Origin: Tetrastigma voinierianum
Taxonomy: Eukaryota; Streptophyta; Magnoliopsida; Vitales; Vitaceae
Assembly: GCA_016808115.1 (NCBI GenBank)
Contig: JAEQBH010009434.1
Location: forward strand, 1-64,000
Direction of reading: 5' to 3'
DNA: 64,000 nucleotides
The translations under genes and the position numbers were made by a program. Positions within the stretch are counted from its first letter, which is position 1. Every line of letters starts with the position of its first letter. The notes below the pieces were generated by a model, which worked only from the letters and a program-made list of their open reading frames with translations, was not told the origin of the DNA and made no database searches. Shown one piece after another: positions 34,780 to 45,950 of the stretch.

Positions 34780-35818
34780 TAGTTATTTACGAATGGCCTC
34801 TTTGCAAATTCTCTAATCCTTTGCATTTTTATTTGTTCTGTGGCTTGCTAAAGCAGCTTTTCTCATGAATACACTTCTTGTAGACAACCGTCTGATGTAA
34901 TTTCTGCAAGTTGAGATCAAACAGAATTATAGTATTCTAGGAAGAAACAATTTATGAGGAAATTTTGGAGGTAATCTTGAATGGCTTTATTGGAGTCCTG
35001 TCTCAGTTTCCACAGCAACTCCATGAATGTTAAATCAATTGGCCCAGCCAAGCTTAAAAACCTAAGAAAGAACATGTTTCTCTTAAAATTCATTATGACT
35101 CAAAAGCAGCCTGAGCCAACTTAAATTTTCTGATTTTACTTCTTTATTATGGAATAAGCTATCTTTGAGGCATGGTTAAGTGGTAAGATGGATATGAAAT
35201 AATAGAGGCTTCGGTTTGTCGTATTCAGACTGATCAAAGGGGCTAAAGTGGAGCTTATCAGCAGTGTAATTAAGTTGGACTTTTGTTTTGGTGATGATTA
35301 GAAAAAAAATGAAAAAGATTTTTTTCAACATTTGAAAAACAATTAAATCATGGATAAAAGGCATTGATATGCTAGGCATGTTCCAAACGGTTTGTATGAT
35401 GGATTTGTTAGATATATTCTTAGATGACTTGTATCCCGACCCATTTGCCCTTATTATCAAAACAGAGGAAAAGAGAGTGGTGGGGAGTTGGGCATGCTCT
35501 ATTCGTAGCTATACGTAGAGGCGCTCCCCTCTCGTTTCTCAGAGTGTTTGTATTACTGTATGTTAGCTGTAAGGAAATCAGATGACTGGCTTCAAACCGG
35601 AAATACCCACCTTTTCTTTCTAATAATCTAAGAATCCCTCATTTCTTCCAGGACAAGCTCTCAAGGTGTGCCCCAGAATCCCCACCCCCACAAAATCAGA
35701 ATTCAAAAGCGTCTAAAAGAAAAAAAAATGCCAACCAACATTGTAGAAATTATTATTATTTTATTATCTTCCCTCTTCTCTGCATTATCTCTCTATCACT
35801 TATGCCATCTCTCAGTTT
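34780..35818. other. Intergenic DNA between HCC2 and TTL
   Basis: No gene recognised. Open frames on either strand are short and unlike any family I know. The last 60-100 bases are pyrimidine-rich, which fits a promoter-proximal region of TTL. Confidence 0.4.
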
Positions 35819-36024
35819 ATGTTTAATCTAAAGGGAGAAAGTGGGACAAGAGAAAGAAGAGTTTATTCAGCAGCAGCTACTCACCAGAGTTGTGAGGCCT
35901 GCCGAAGCCCCAGAACAAGGCCGTTCCCTCTTTCTCTCTCTTTTCTTTCTCCCTCCCTCAATTTCTTCTCTTTTTCCCAGCATTGCTTCTCTCTTGATTT
36001 GTTGCTTTCAACTCGAATATCAAG
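35819..36024 (+). other. TTL leader region, pyrimidine-rich
   Basis: CT-rich sequence at 35925-36000 precedes the recognised TTL codons. CT-rich leaders are common in plant 5' untranslated regions. Whether coding begins here or later is not decided by the sequence. Confidence 0.4.
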
Positions 36025-38522
36025 TTGCTATGGAAAATCTTTTACATTCATCCATGGTATTTGATTTTTAGTCTCACCCACTGCACAGCATTGTCCACAA
36101 AATTCCAGGTGAAAGGGTTGAAGAAAAATAATTCAGGGAATTCAAGAGCGTGTGGAAATCGTAGATTCGCCTACAAGAATCAGGGCACAGTCAACACTGA
36201 ATACAGTTTGGACGACATTCTGGTTGAAAGAGCAACCTCCACAGGCTCCTGCCCTCAATCAACAACGTGTAATATTATGGCAGGATCTCGGAACTCACAG
36301 CTTCAAAGAGGCGTGACAACGCTCAAACGAAGCCTCTTTCTCAATCAACCTAATTCATCTGAAGCGGCATCAAGGTTAGGTGATAATCCATCGTGAATAG
36401 CCTTCTCAATTCGTACCAAGACTAATCAGAATCAAGGAGGAGGTGATGAGGCTCAATCATGCAATGTTACGCAGGCTGTGAAATTGCCGGAATAGGAAAA
36501 CATGTTAACCAGGGAAGAGTACCACAGAAGCGGTGGCATTTCTGGGAGCTACCGGCTCCATGATCGCCGATCACCAAGGTTCAAGGAAACAGCACGTTGG
36601 TTCGAGCTTCCTCAGCAATGTCATGCTATTTGGGAATTTAGTGAGGGCAACCTGGGCACAACCGGCAATCAGACTTCAAACACTGTGCTTGATTATCTTC
36701 CAAAGACTGCAACAGAGAAACTTCCAGTACCTAACAAATACCCGGAAGTGTGCAATGGGGAATACAGGAAAGCAATGAAGAAAGCACTACCTCCCTCGTC
36801 CTTCTGCAGGAGTTCTCTCAGCTAGAATGGATCCTGAATTTTCCTTGAATCATAGGTAATGAAGATTACAAGGAAGAGATTGCAGAAGCATTGGCTTTGT
36901 ATGATGCAGCAATTTCTATTGACTCGAACAAGGCTTCGTAGAAGCAACCGGAGTGCAACATTGACTGCCCTTGGTAGGCTCTGGGCTGTTTTCGAGGAGT
37001 GCCGAAGCCGATAGGATCAGAACCTTGTGTATCAGAGCTCATCAGCGTTAAGGAACCTCTATCTCAGGTAGGATACTACTGCCAATTCTTATTTATAATT
37101 TGATGTGGTATGTACTATTTTGTTTGCAGATTAGGAGAAGCAGAGAAGGCAACATATCACTTCAAGCATGCAGGACCAGAGACTGATCCTGGGGAGGGGC
37201 CTGAGCAGGGCTCACTCTCTTCAGGCTCGCCTCGAGAAAAGCAGAATTGCACACGGAGAGGCTAGGAGGCTAAAGTTGGAATGCTCTAGTTAAAGAAGCA
37301 GCCAACACTATATCCTCAGGGCAATTCAAACTCTAGGTCACCCATCAATCTGAGTCCTTATATATGAAACAAATAAAATAAGTTTGAATAAACATATAAA
37401 TTAAGTTATTAAGTTTAAACTTATTTTTATTTTCTCAGGGTACCATGCCTTAACACTTTCCGGGTATGGTATTCCACACGGCGGAGCCTTCGAATATCTA
37501 GTATTCTCTGACCTGGGCTCTGTTTGGTTGTTGTCTGTGGCTCCTAATGAAGATATATGCTTTGCAAGCGGAGGCCTTGTTGAATCTACACAGGTACCAA
37601 GAAGCGGATGCTGTATTGGCAGCGTGTCCGGATTTCAATGTGGACGACTGCACTAAAATGCTGGCCCCACAGTGATACTAAATCTGTCCAATGATAAGAG
37701 CCCAGGTGGATTTGGCTGCAGGCAGGTCAGTGTCATTAGACCAATATTTATTCATTATCGTATTATAAATTAAGGTCATATTCTTCTGGCTAAGCCTGCG
37801 TGGACAGATTGGACGAAGGTGTTGAAGCAGCTCAAAAAGCAGCTCGCCTCGATCCCAATAATAAAGAGGTGGCCATGGTGGTAAGGAGGACTAAAGGGGT
37901 GATCGCTGCTGGAAGCAAAGGGCAATGATCTCTTCAAAGCATCTAAATTCTCAGAGGCATGTATTGCCTTGTGGAGAGGGTCTAGTCATAATCCTAGCTC
38001 AGTATTGTTGTGTAATAGAGAGGAGGGCGACATGTGGGCAAAAAACCATTAGCTGAGAGAAGGCAGTGGAGGACTGCACGGCGCTCAATGTTCGTCCCTC
38101 TTGCAACAAAGCCAGGCCAGAAGAGGCTGATTGCAATACCAAGGTAGTAAGCTCTTATTAATTAAAGAAATTAAGATTATCATAATGATTGGAATTCAAT
38201 TTCAAATTCACCTGATTATGTTGTATTTGATTTTTTTAATTAGTTGAAATGCGACTTCGGTAAAAGATTAAATGTTGCTGAAAGCGCCCCAGATGATGAG
38301 GAAGCGGGCAAGGCCATGTTTGAAGGCCAAATTACAGCTCAAGAAACAGCAGCGAAGTGTGGTGACATGAAATATACTAATTTGTCAACCTTGATTGAGC
38401 TACAGTCAAATCCTTCCCTACAGGAGAAAACCAGTAAACCAAAGCAGTTTGTATTATATCCCTCTGTGACGGAAACAGACTTGAGAAGATCAAGCGTACA
38501 GTGCATGGATAGCGTTCTCTGA
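36025..38522 (+). CDS. TTL: TPR repeat-containing thioredoxin-like (TTL) protein, five exons
   Basis: Plant TTL proteins have a disordered N-terminus, six TPR repeats and a C-terminal thioredoxin-like domain, and act as cytosolic/membrane scaffolds in brassinosteroid and osmotic-stress responses. Exons with GT-AG borders: about 36025-37067, 37130-about 37338, about 37440-37725, 37808-38143 and 38244-38522. Exon 1 holds SNVMLFGNL and the first TPR (YDAAISID, TALGRL). Exon 2 opens LGEAEKATYHFKHAG. Exon 3 has NLHRYQEADAVLAACPDFN. Exon 4 has CTAALNVRPS. Exon 5 has APDDEEAGKAMFEGQ and CGDMKYTNLSTLIE, then stops at 38520-38522. The thioredoxin-like domain ends after about 40 residues, so it is largely missing. 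Frame breaks occur in exons 1-4. A frameshifted true gene and a recent pseudogene are both possible. Start codon uncertain. Confidence 0.75.
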
Positions 38523-40420
38523 AGGGAAGAAGATTACAAGGGAGAGGCGAAATGGATTAAATTAGATATGTTAAAAGGTGATGGGAAATGTATGTTTGGA
38601 AATATTACTTGGTCTAACTGATTTTTTAATTTTTATTTGTTATTTTTAAACATGGTCAACTGACTTTGCACAGTGTATGTACCTTTTTGTGGATTTAAAA
38701 AGGGAATACTTGTGATTCAGCAATATTGATTTGAGAATAATTATGAAAAAGGTATAAATATGTAAAAGGCTTTATAAAAAAATAATTGTATTTCAACACA
38801 TTGATTTAGAAATAATTACAAAGAACATATTAATAACGCAAAAGCTTTTATAAAAAATAATTATGTTTTAAGTATAATAACACATAGGTACTATTTTATT
38901 AAACTGGAGATATTACCTTATTAGTCTCAAGTATTACCATAAATAATCCTAAGATAGCATTTATAATTAATTAGGCATTAATCCTAAGATAGCATTTATA
39001 ATTTATTAGGCATTATCATATATGAAACACAATTATTTCATGGGCCTACTCAGTAGATTTGAGTGGCTCGTAGCTAGGCAAGAATGGAGAAAAAAAAAAT
39101 GATCTGTCTCTTTGTTCTTCTTTGGCTGCATTCTTTTTTTCTTCAAAAACCATGATTAACAACAGAAGAATTTCAGCTTCCGCTTTTTCATTGAGAATTA
39201 TGGAATTCAAAAGGCAAGTTGAAACACTATTTTTTCCAAAGAGAAAAATAAATAAAAAAGTGCTTCTATACATATAAAAAAAACTGTAAAGGCGCCCACA
39301 ATATTTACAAGTCATGAAAAATAAACATAGTTCCAAACTTGAATGACTTTTTATATGCTTGAACTTCTATCTTCAGATCATGTTGAGTACTTATTACCAT
39401 CCTAATTTAAAATCTTTAAAACCTTTGATTTATTATCATCGAAATTTCCTTAAAATGCCCTTACAGTTAATAGTATTCAAAGCACTACTTGATAGTTGAT
39501 AGAAATTATGGATGATTTTGAAGTATTTATTTGCGTCACGAACACAAAATTACTATAACTAAAGATGTAATTGCGTTAAACAATTTCCCAACTGGTTATA
39601 TTATATTCTTAGTTAATTCAATATAATCAATGCTTCTTTTGGAAGCCTAAATCATGTTATTCCGTACTCACATGAAGTGTCTGACTATCACAACAAAGAC
39701 AAAATAATTTATTTTAGAAAAGGAAAAAAAGAAAATCATTATTGTAGACTTCTTGTTGAAGCATGTTGAGATGTTCCTCCCTGAAAGGAGAAAAAAAAAG
39801 ATCAGGAAAGAAAAGGAATTTCAAATAATCATCATAATTACTTCAAAGGAAACCATCCCACTTTACCTTTGTTTCCTCGCCTTTGTCTTCTATTTTATTT
39901 TACACTTTTTAATTTCTTTATTCATAATATTTTTATTTGTAACTATTTTATTGTAGATACCATTCAAAGTAATGTATGCATAAGAACTTTAGGAAATGAC
40001 ATTTTTGCCAAGGTTTTAAGCGTGGTGATTTAATCCTGACTCAGTCATGTATTGTATTATTAATTTAGGGTGAAATCTGGATTTTACTAGCTTTGTGTCT
40101 TTTATTAGGTTGAGATAAACCACTTGGTCCTAGAACTTTCTCAATATCTAATATGAGATGTGATAAATACTGATACAAGCCTTGATATGTGACCAATATA
40201 CGGTGAATGAAGCAGAGAAGCAGACCTCATGATATACCTTAGATATTGTATCTTTAGGTCAGTAAGAACTTCATGCTTTAAAACATATACTAGGATGAGG
40301 GTGTTGTATATAGATTAAAAATTTTCTTATATCATGTGTGATGTGAAATGTAACTTTATTGACAGAGGTTTTGAATGAATATACGTTATTTAAAAAAAAG
40401 CTACAAAATAAGTGAAAAGA
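38523..40420. other. Intergenic DNA downstream of TTL
   Basis: AT-rich. A 31-base motif is repeated in tandem-like fashion near 38950-39010 (taatcctaagatagcattta twice). No recognisable gene. The open frames around 39046-39336 and 39753-39956 are low-complexity. Confidence 0.45.
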
Positions 40421-40429
40421 TCAAAATAA

Positions 40430-40880
40430 TGCTCCGAAGACTAATTAGATATAAGCCGCGTGGAGCATACCTCGACAGTAATACCGTGATCGCGATTAGA
40501 GCATTGTAATTTTAAGTCGATCGTAGTCAGGTGATTCACGACGTTTGTAAATTTTTAGTCAATTCTAGCGGTCGGTGGGCTGCAAAAATTACAATGTCGT
40601 AACTTATGTCGTGACATTATTTTGATTGTCGCAACCTTCCCTTTCAATCTTGTGTCTTCAAGGTTTGTTGTGACATTGCTCGCTTGATGTACAACTGTCA
40701 ACCTTTAGAATGAATGTCGCGGCACCAATACGTTTGTCGCGACACTATGAGTTGCTGGTTGGTCTTCAGGGGTGTCGTGATATTGTCATGACATTCCTAC
40801 TCGACACTCATTTTGGATGAATGTCAGCGACAGTTTGGCGAGTGTCGCGACGATCGGTGTTTCTTTAGGGACTTTCACGT
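40430..40880. repeat. Cluster of TGTCGCGACA-type palindromes
   Basis: Within about 450 bases the palindromic word gtcgcgac, or one-base variants such as gtcgtgac and gtcgcggc, occurs about a dozen times, for example near 40604, 40666, 40714, 40737, 40771 and 40844. The interspersed wording (gtttgtcgcgacactatgag) suggests tandem duplication of a transposon segment. It may be LTR-derived or lie in the 5' region of MULE-2. Confidence 0.65.
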
Positions 40881-41159
40881 TTGTGTCATAACATAAGTTG
40901 AGACATTGCAATTTTTTTTAAATTAATGCGGTCAGTGCTGTTAATATTTTTAGTTGTCACAGTAGTAATGTGGCGTGTAATTTTAGTCAATGTAGACATT
41001 GATTTCAACGATATCTTTTTAAAAGAAACTAGGGCTTATTCTTCTCACAACCCCCCTTCCCGAATTTGTTGTTTCTTCCTTTCTCTCCTCCTCCTCATCT
41101 CAAAGTAGGACTTTTGAGCTCCAATGCGCTGTTCCTCTTTCATAGCAGGTAACCTATTT

Positions 41160-42558
41160 GAGTTCATCGGTTTTGAGCATTTTTTTAATTCTTGCGTGTG
41201 TTCCTTTTTGTTTACACATTAATTCTTGTAGGTCTCCACTATTCCATCTTATGTTTTTATAATGGAAATTTGAAAGGTGAAACATGTACAGTATGATAAA
41301 GCAAGCTTTTATTGTACTGGATCTACAGTCAAACTTAGCATTTGATCGATTATTAGCTATGATATACTGAAACAAGTATGTGTGAAGTAAAAGAGAGGTT
41401 TAAATTTGTCCTCGCTTGTAAGTATCATGAAAGCGGAAATAGGTTCCAACGCTTGTCAGTATGGGATGACAATAGTGTGTATTGAATGTTGAAATTGGTT
41501 GACATAACTGGAATGTAGAAAATTGAATTGTATATTCAACTAGTGCGTGTTAAGCCATAAGTGAATCAATTAGTTGGTACTTACACAAATTTATTATTTG
41601 ATAGAAATTTTAATGTTGAGGAATTGGATTATGGGAGTGGGCCTAGTAGCGCTCTAGTTGTTGTTACTGATAAATGTGAAGTAAACGAAAATGATCAAGA
41701 TTGTGAAGATGAAGTAGGTGATGAAGATGGTGGCTGATGAGAGTGATGGAATGGAGATGTTTAAGTTGGTGGACATATTTGATCTTTCTTAACTATTAAC
41801 CAGCTGGAGAATGAGCAAGAGATATCTCTTTGTGGATGCGAGTTGTGATGTCTCAAATAACCAAGATCCACGAGGACCTTGATCAGAGAGGCACCCGGAC
41901 CGAGAGAGGGCAGTGGTACTTAACACCAATACCTCGAGTTTGAAAATGTGAAAACTTTGGTATCTTGTTTTCAAATGATTGGACTCCACATGGGTGAACT
42001 ATATCTGCAAACTCAGTGGAGAATTTGTTGGCTTGGGTTTTTAGTTTCAAAGTTGCCTTGCGAGATCTTTGTTAGAGTTGCCTTTTTCTATTAAAGCACA
42101 CCAACGGTATGTGGTTGTTGCCAAAATTTGCCTTCTGGGAGATGTAAGAAGGTCGAGGAGTGTCAATGTATATATGGAAAGCTTTTGTGCTATGGTTGTA
42201 AAGATAGATCTTTCTTATGATCAATAAGTATAAAGATCCACATACTTGTGTCGATGCTTGCTGAATCGGGACCGTAAACAATAATTAGAAGCTGTATTTG
42301 GTTGTTGATCATATCAAGGCAATGATTAAGGCACAGTTCACTTTGTCAGTAGCTACTATCCAAGCAACCATTATGGAGAAATTTGGATATGAAATATAAT
42401 ACAAGAAGGCATTGGTTGGAAAACTTAAAGCACTTACAATCTTATTTGGGGACTTCCATAAGTCATATGCGAGAATTGCCACGTTCTTTCATGGCATTGG
42501 ACGGAAAATCTACGGATGTGTTGTAACGGAAAATACTTGACGGTCATATGCATAATCC
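41160..42558 (+). pseudogene. MULE-2 transposase, N-terminal and DNA-binding part
   Basis: Shifting + frames give a second Mutator-like transposase. It starts with a PB1-like leader (GNRFQRLSVWDDNSVYWMLK near 41430-41490, LYIQLVRVKP near 41530). An acidic linker follows (NENDQDCEDEVGDEDGG near 41686-41735). The zinc-type DNA-binding domain includes INKYKDPHTCVDAC (about 42222-42262). Then come VDHIKAMIKAQFTLSVATIQ (about 42306-42365) and KLKALTILFGDFHKSYARI (about 42424-42478). It ends at WKILDGHMHNP-like codons near 42555, where unrelated sequence interrupts it. It is a different copy from MULE-1, with distinct residues at the same motifs. Confidence 0.8.
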
Positions 42559-44515
42559 TTTTACCAGCTTGAAGGCGAAGAGGCGCGACATAGAGCCAAG
42601 TTTAGCGATTCGACATTAGTGGGCCCATTTCATATATAATTTCATAATGGAAATAAAACGTAAAACTACCACCATAGTGGTGTTAAATATCTGTACGTAT
42701 ACATGCACAGTCCCATTTCGTGTGCCCACACAAATTTCACTATTACAAAAAATATTACATTTATAGTGTAAACAGAGTCAAAAACCTACATTAGGTGGAC
42801 TCCTATTGCTTTGTTAGCCCTGTTGTATGCGGAATGCCTCAGATGTCCTTTTTAGTACTTACACGGATGAAGCACTAGTGCTAGCTTATATTGTTTAATT
42901 GGAAATAGATAATATATGATCACTTGAAGTAGTCCCACCAAATTACTTGGATACATATAACATAATGCATATGTCGAGTTTACGTATAACCAAATTCTAT
43001 ATGATTTTCATATCTCAGTCGGAGTTCGAGCAGTCTTGTGAAGAAATTTTGTGGGTACATTACGAGCAGAACAAAACTAATTAATTATGCTTTCTTATTG
43101 TTCATTATTCATTTCTTATCATATAAATGTTTGCACTGTATAGACGATAACAATATAGATATAGGAGGGCCAGCGACTGCGAATTGCAGAAGGTATTATG
43201 CGATGCGAATAAGTCTTAGAAGCATAATACGTGCACGCACGTAGCAGTGTGTCGTAGCACTAGCGGCGGGAGTGTCGTAGCGCGATTAGAGATGTGTGTC
43301 TGCCCCACCGTGGCAATCACCGTGCCACTTGGTAAGTCTTGAAACCTTGAACAAAGGAAACGTGCACCGCCGCATTAACAAAATGTCATAGCAGTAAGTC
43401 TTTGGAAGCCGAACATAGGCGTGCCCACATAACGAGAGGTGTCGTAGCCCGCAATGCGAGGAGTCTTTGTCATGGCGAGAATGTGCCTATTCATTCACTA
43501 TTCGATTCTCTAGACATACAGTACATGTGTTTTGAGCTTGTTGTTATTCTTAATCACATTCTTCAAATAAGGCGAAAGCAATGTTTACCCGATGATAGGA
43601 TCATTGAAATGACGAATTATATAGCATTTCATCATTCGTATACAGAAATCTTGACCTTTCATTGAATAGCAGACAGAACAAAAACAAGGTTACAAGATCG
43701 ATACTTGGACCTTAAGCCAAACTTAGATACAGGTACTCAACTTTTCGATCTTGGTACTTGCATCCTCTACGGACCTTAAACCACTTTGAGTACTAGTGCC
43801 ACTTTTTTAAATCTTGGTACTCAATATCTCTGGACCAAAAAACGGCTTTGAGTATCGATTTACTCAATATCCTCTAGACGAAAACAACTTTGAGTACTTG
43901 TACTCGACTTTAATCTTGGTACTCACTGTTATTCGGGTTTGCCTCTTCACTGAATTTCCAACCCAAAACCCAGAAACACATCAAGAAAACAACTCCAAAA
44001 CTTGGTAGACAACCAAAACCACACAAAGCCCAGAGGCAACCAGCAACACTTTCATAATGGAAGTTAGGTTTCTAACAACCCGTAAGCATGATATGGTTCT
44101 TGATAGTTTCCAGCACATGAATTCCATACAACCTGATTTCTTTGAGCTTAAACTTTTCTTCTTCCTTCTCTTTGCGACAGTAGAACCCAGTGAGATAATC
44201 AAACCAAACTTGGCTCTTCTCTCTCTCTGATTTAAACCTTAGGTCTCACCAAATAAAAAACAATGAAAAATCTCTTCTCATAAGACCATGTTTGTTCTTT
44301 ATCTATTACAGCTTGAGTTATTCTTTTTGCTATTAAGTCTTCTTCATTCTATTTGCACATCAACTTATCAAATTTCCACTTTAACATATAATCTTTTCAT
44401 CTTATGTCACTTGGGTCATAGTGGCAAGTACAATTTACCCTTAGTACTCAAATTTACGAAAAATGCAAATTTTACTTATATTATAAACATGTAATAAAAA
44501 ACTCTTAGGAGGTAT
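42559..44515. mobile_element. Unidentified ~2-kb insertion in MULE-2
   Basis: The transposase frame stops near 42558 and resumes near 44516, so the intervening sequence was inserted. It carries no coding motif I recognise. It contains a CG-richer block of gtcgtagc/gtgccac repeats at about 43235-43480 and four ~64-base tandem units at about 43700-43930. It could be a solo LTR. Clear TG...CA ends and a target duplication were not found; TAAT(C/T) occurs near both borders. Confidence 0.5.
43695..43935 (+). repeat. Four ~64-bp tandem units
   Basis: Units share 'cttggtactca(a)', 'tcctctggac', 'aaacaactttgagtac' and 'ctcgacttttaaat'. The best starts are near 43752, 43816 and 43914, with a degenerate first unit. 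Confidence 0.75.
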
Positions 44516-45950
44516 AATTTAAGGGTGATTCTGACTCATTTTTTGAGAGTTTCATCCATCATTGAGGATTTAATCATTGTTGGCATATTTTGAAGTATTA
44601 GTGATACACATTTGTATGGGAAGTATAAAAACCGTTAATGATTACTATGGGTTGTGATGAAATAATAAGTTATTTTCAATAGCATTTGTTGTATAAAAGG
44701 AGAATATTGATAGATGGAGATGGTTCTTGGCATATATTAGAAGCAATTAACTGTGGATGGGGCTTTGTGTTATAAGCTTACAACATCCGGGCATTATAGC
44801 GTAATGATTGATGTTCATCTTGGTTGGTGAACCATATGCATATCATAGATTTAAATACGTCATCTTCTGAAACCTTTATGAATCGATTCAAAGATAAAAC
44901 CTTAAAGGAATTTGGTGTGAAACTGGCTTTAATGGCCGAAGTTGGAAAATTTAATAAGTGTATGGATACAATTGAGAGAATTAGTTTAGAAACACAACGA
45001 TGGTTGGAGGCAATCCCTTTTGAAAAATGGGCACTTTCACATGATGAAGGTCGAAGATATGAGATAATGACTACAAACCATAAACATGTATCGAGGTTTT
45101 CAATAGTGTTCTTAAAGAGCTTGGAGCTTACATTAGCGCATTGGTTCAATTGATCTTTTAGGCTTAATAGGTACTTTGTTGCGAAGGAACAAAGTTATAC
45201 CATCGACATAAGATGACGGTATACTTGTATGTTGATGCTAAGATTAGGCACATGTGAGTCAAGTGGATCATTTGAGGTTGTTTTCTGATCCACAGCAAAG
45301 ACGTTTCATGTCGATCAAAGAGAGGTCGAATACATAAGCCTCGACACATGACCATAAATGCACTTGTGGTAAGACACTTATATGGATTTACTATGGTCAT
45401 ATTATAGTAGCATGTTAGTTTTGCTCCGCCGTTTGATCTACTTTGTTGAGGGCTACTACGGTACTTTCGATCATACTATGATACATGACCAGCCTTGTTC
45501 ATTCATTTCGTGAATATGAATGGTCTCCTTATGAAGGTCTAACCATTATGCGAGTCAATGAAATGCACATCACGTGGACATCCTAAATCAACCAGTTTGC
45601 ATAATGAAATGGATGTTAGAGAGGAGAAAACTACTATTGCATGTAATACGTAAACAACAGTGCAATCACGATCTTGTCGAAATATGAATCCGTGATTGAA
45701 ACATGTATGTTTTATTGTTACATTGCCCCTTAATAATTTCATTACCTTATCTATATACTAGTACTTGCTCATTTGTTTATCATTATTGATTGTTATATAT
45801 TCTGGATATGGCGTGGAGGGCCTTTTGAAATCGACCAGTTAGATAGATCTATCTTGGTTTCACAGACGGACATTGATCTCATTTAGTGGACAACTACTCG
45901 GTATGCATTTTCATATCATAAAATGTTTTTCTATTATTGTGTAATGTAAG
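44516..45950 (+). pseudogene. MULE-2 transposase, DDE core and zinc-finger tail
   Basis: The frame resumes with a SFHPS-like piece and ISDTHLYGKYK (about 44598-44630), which holds the first catalytic aspartate. Next come MGCDEIISYFQ-like and WRWFLAYIR (about 44718-44745). The second acid of the SDRHPGI motif is lost (reads ISLQHPGI near 44776). An uninterrupted 109-codon frame (44824-45153) contains ETQRWLEAIPFEKWALSHDE and GRRYEIMTTN, both family hallmarks. A degenerate Cys/His zinc-finger (SWIM-like) region follows to about 45680. After that, codon-like wording continues to 45950 without a motif I recognise. Confidence 0.8.

Noticed and set aside
44778..45149. 123-codon minus-strand frame
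   Set aside because: It is the shadow of the MULE-2 transposase frame on the + strand, which carries clear family motifs.
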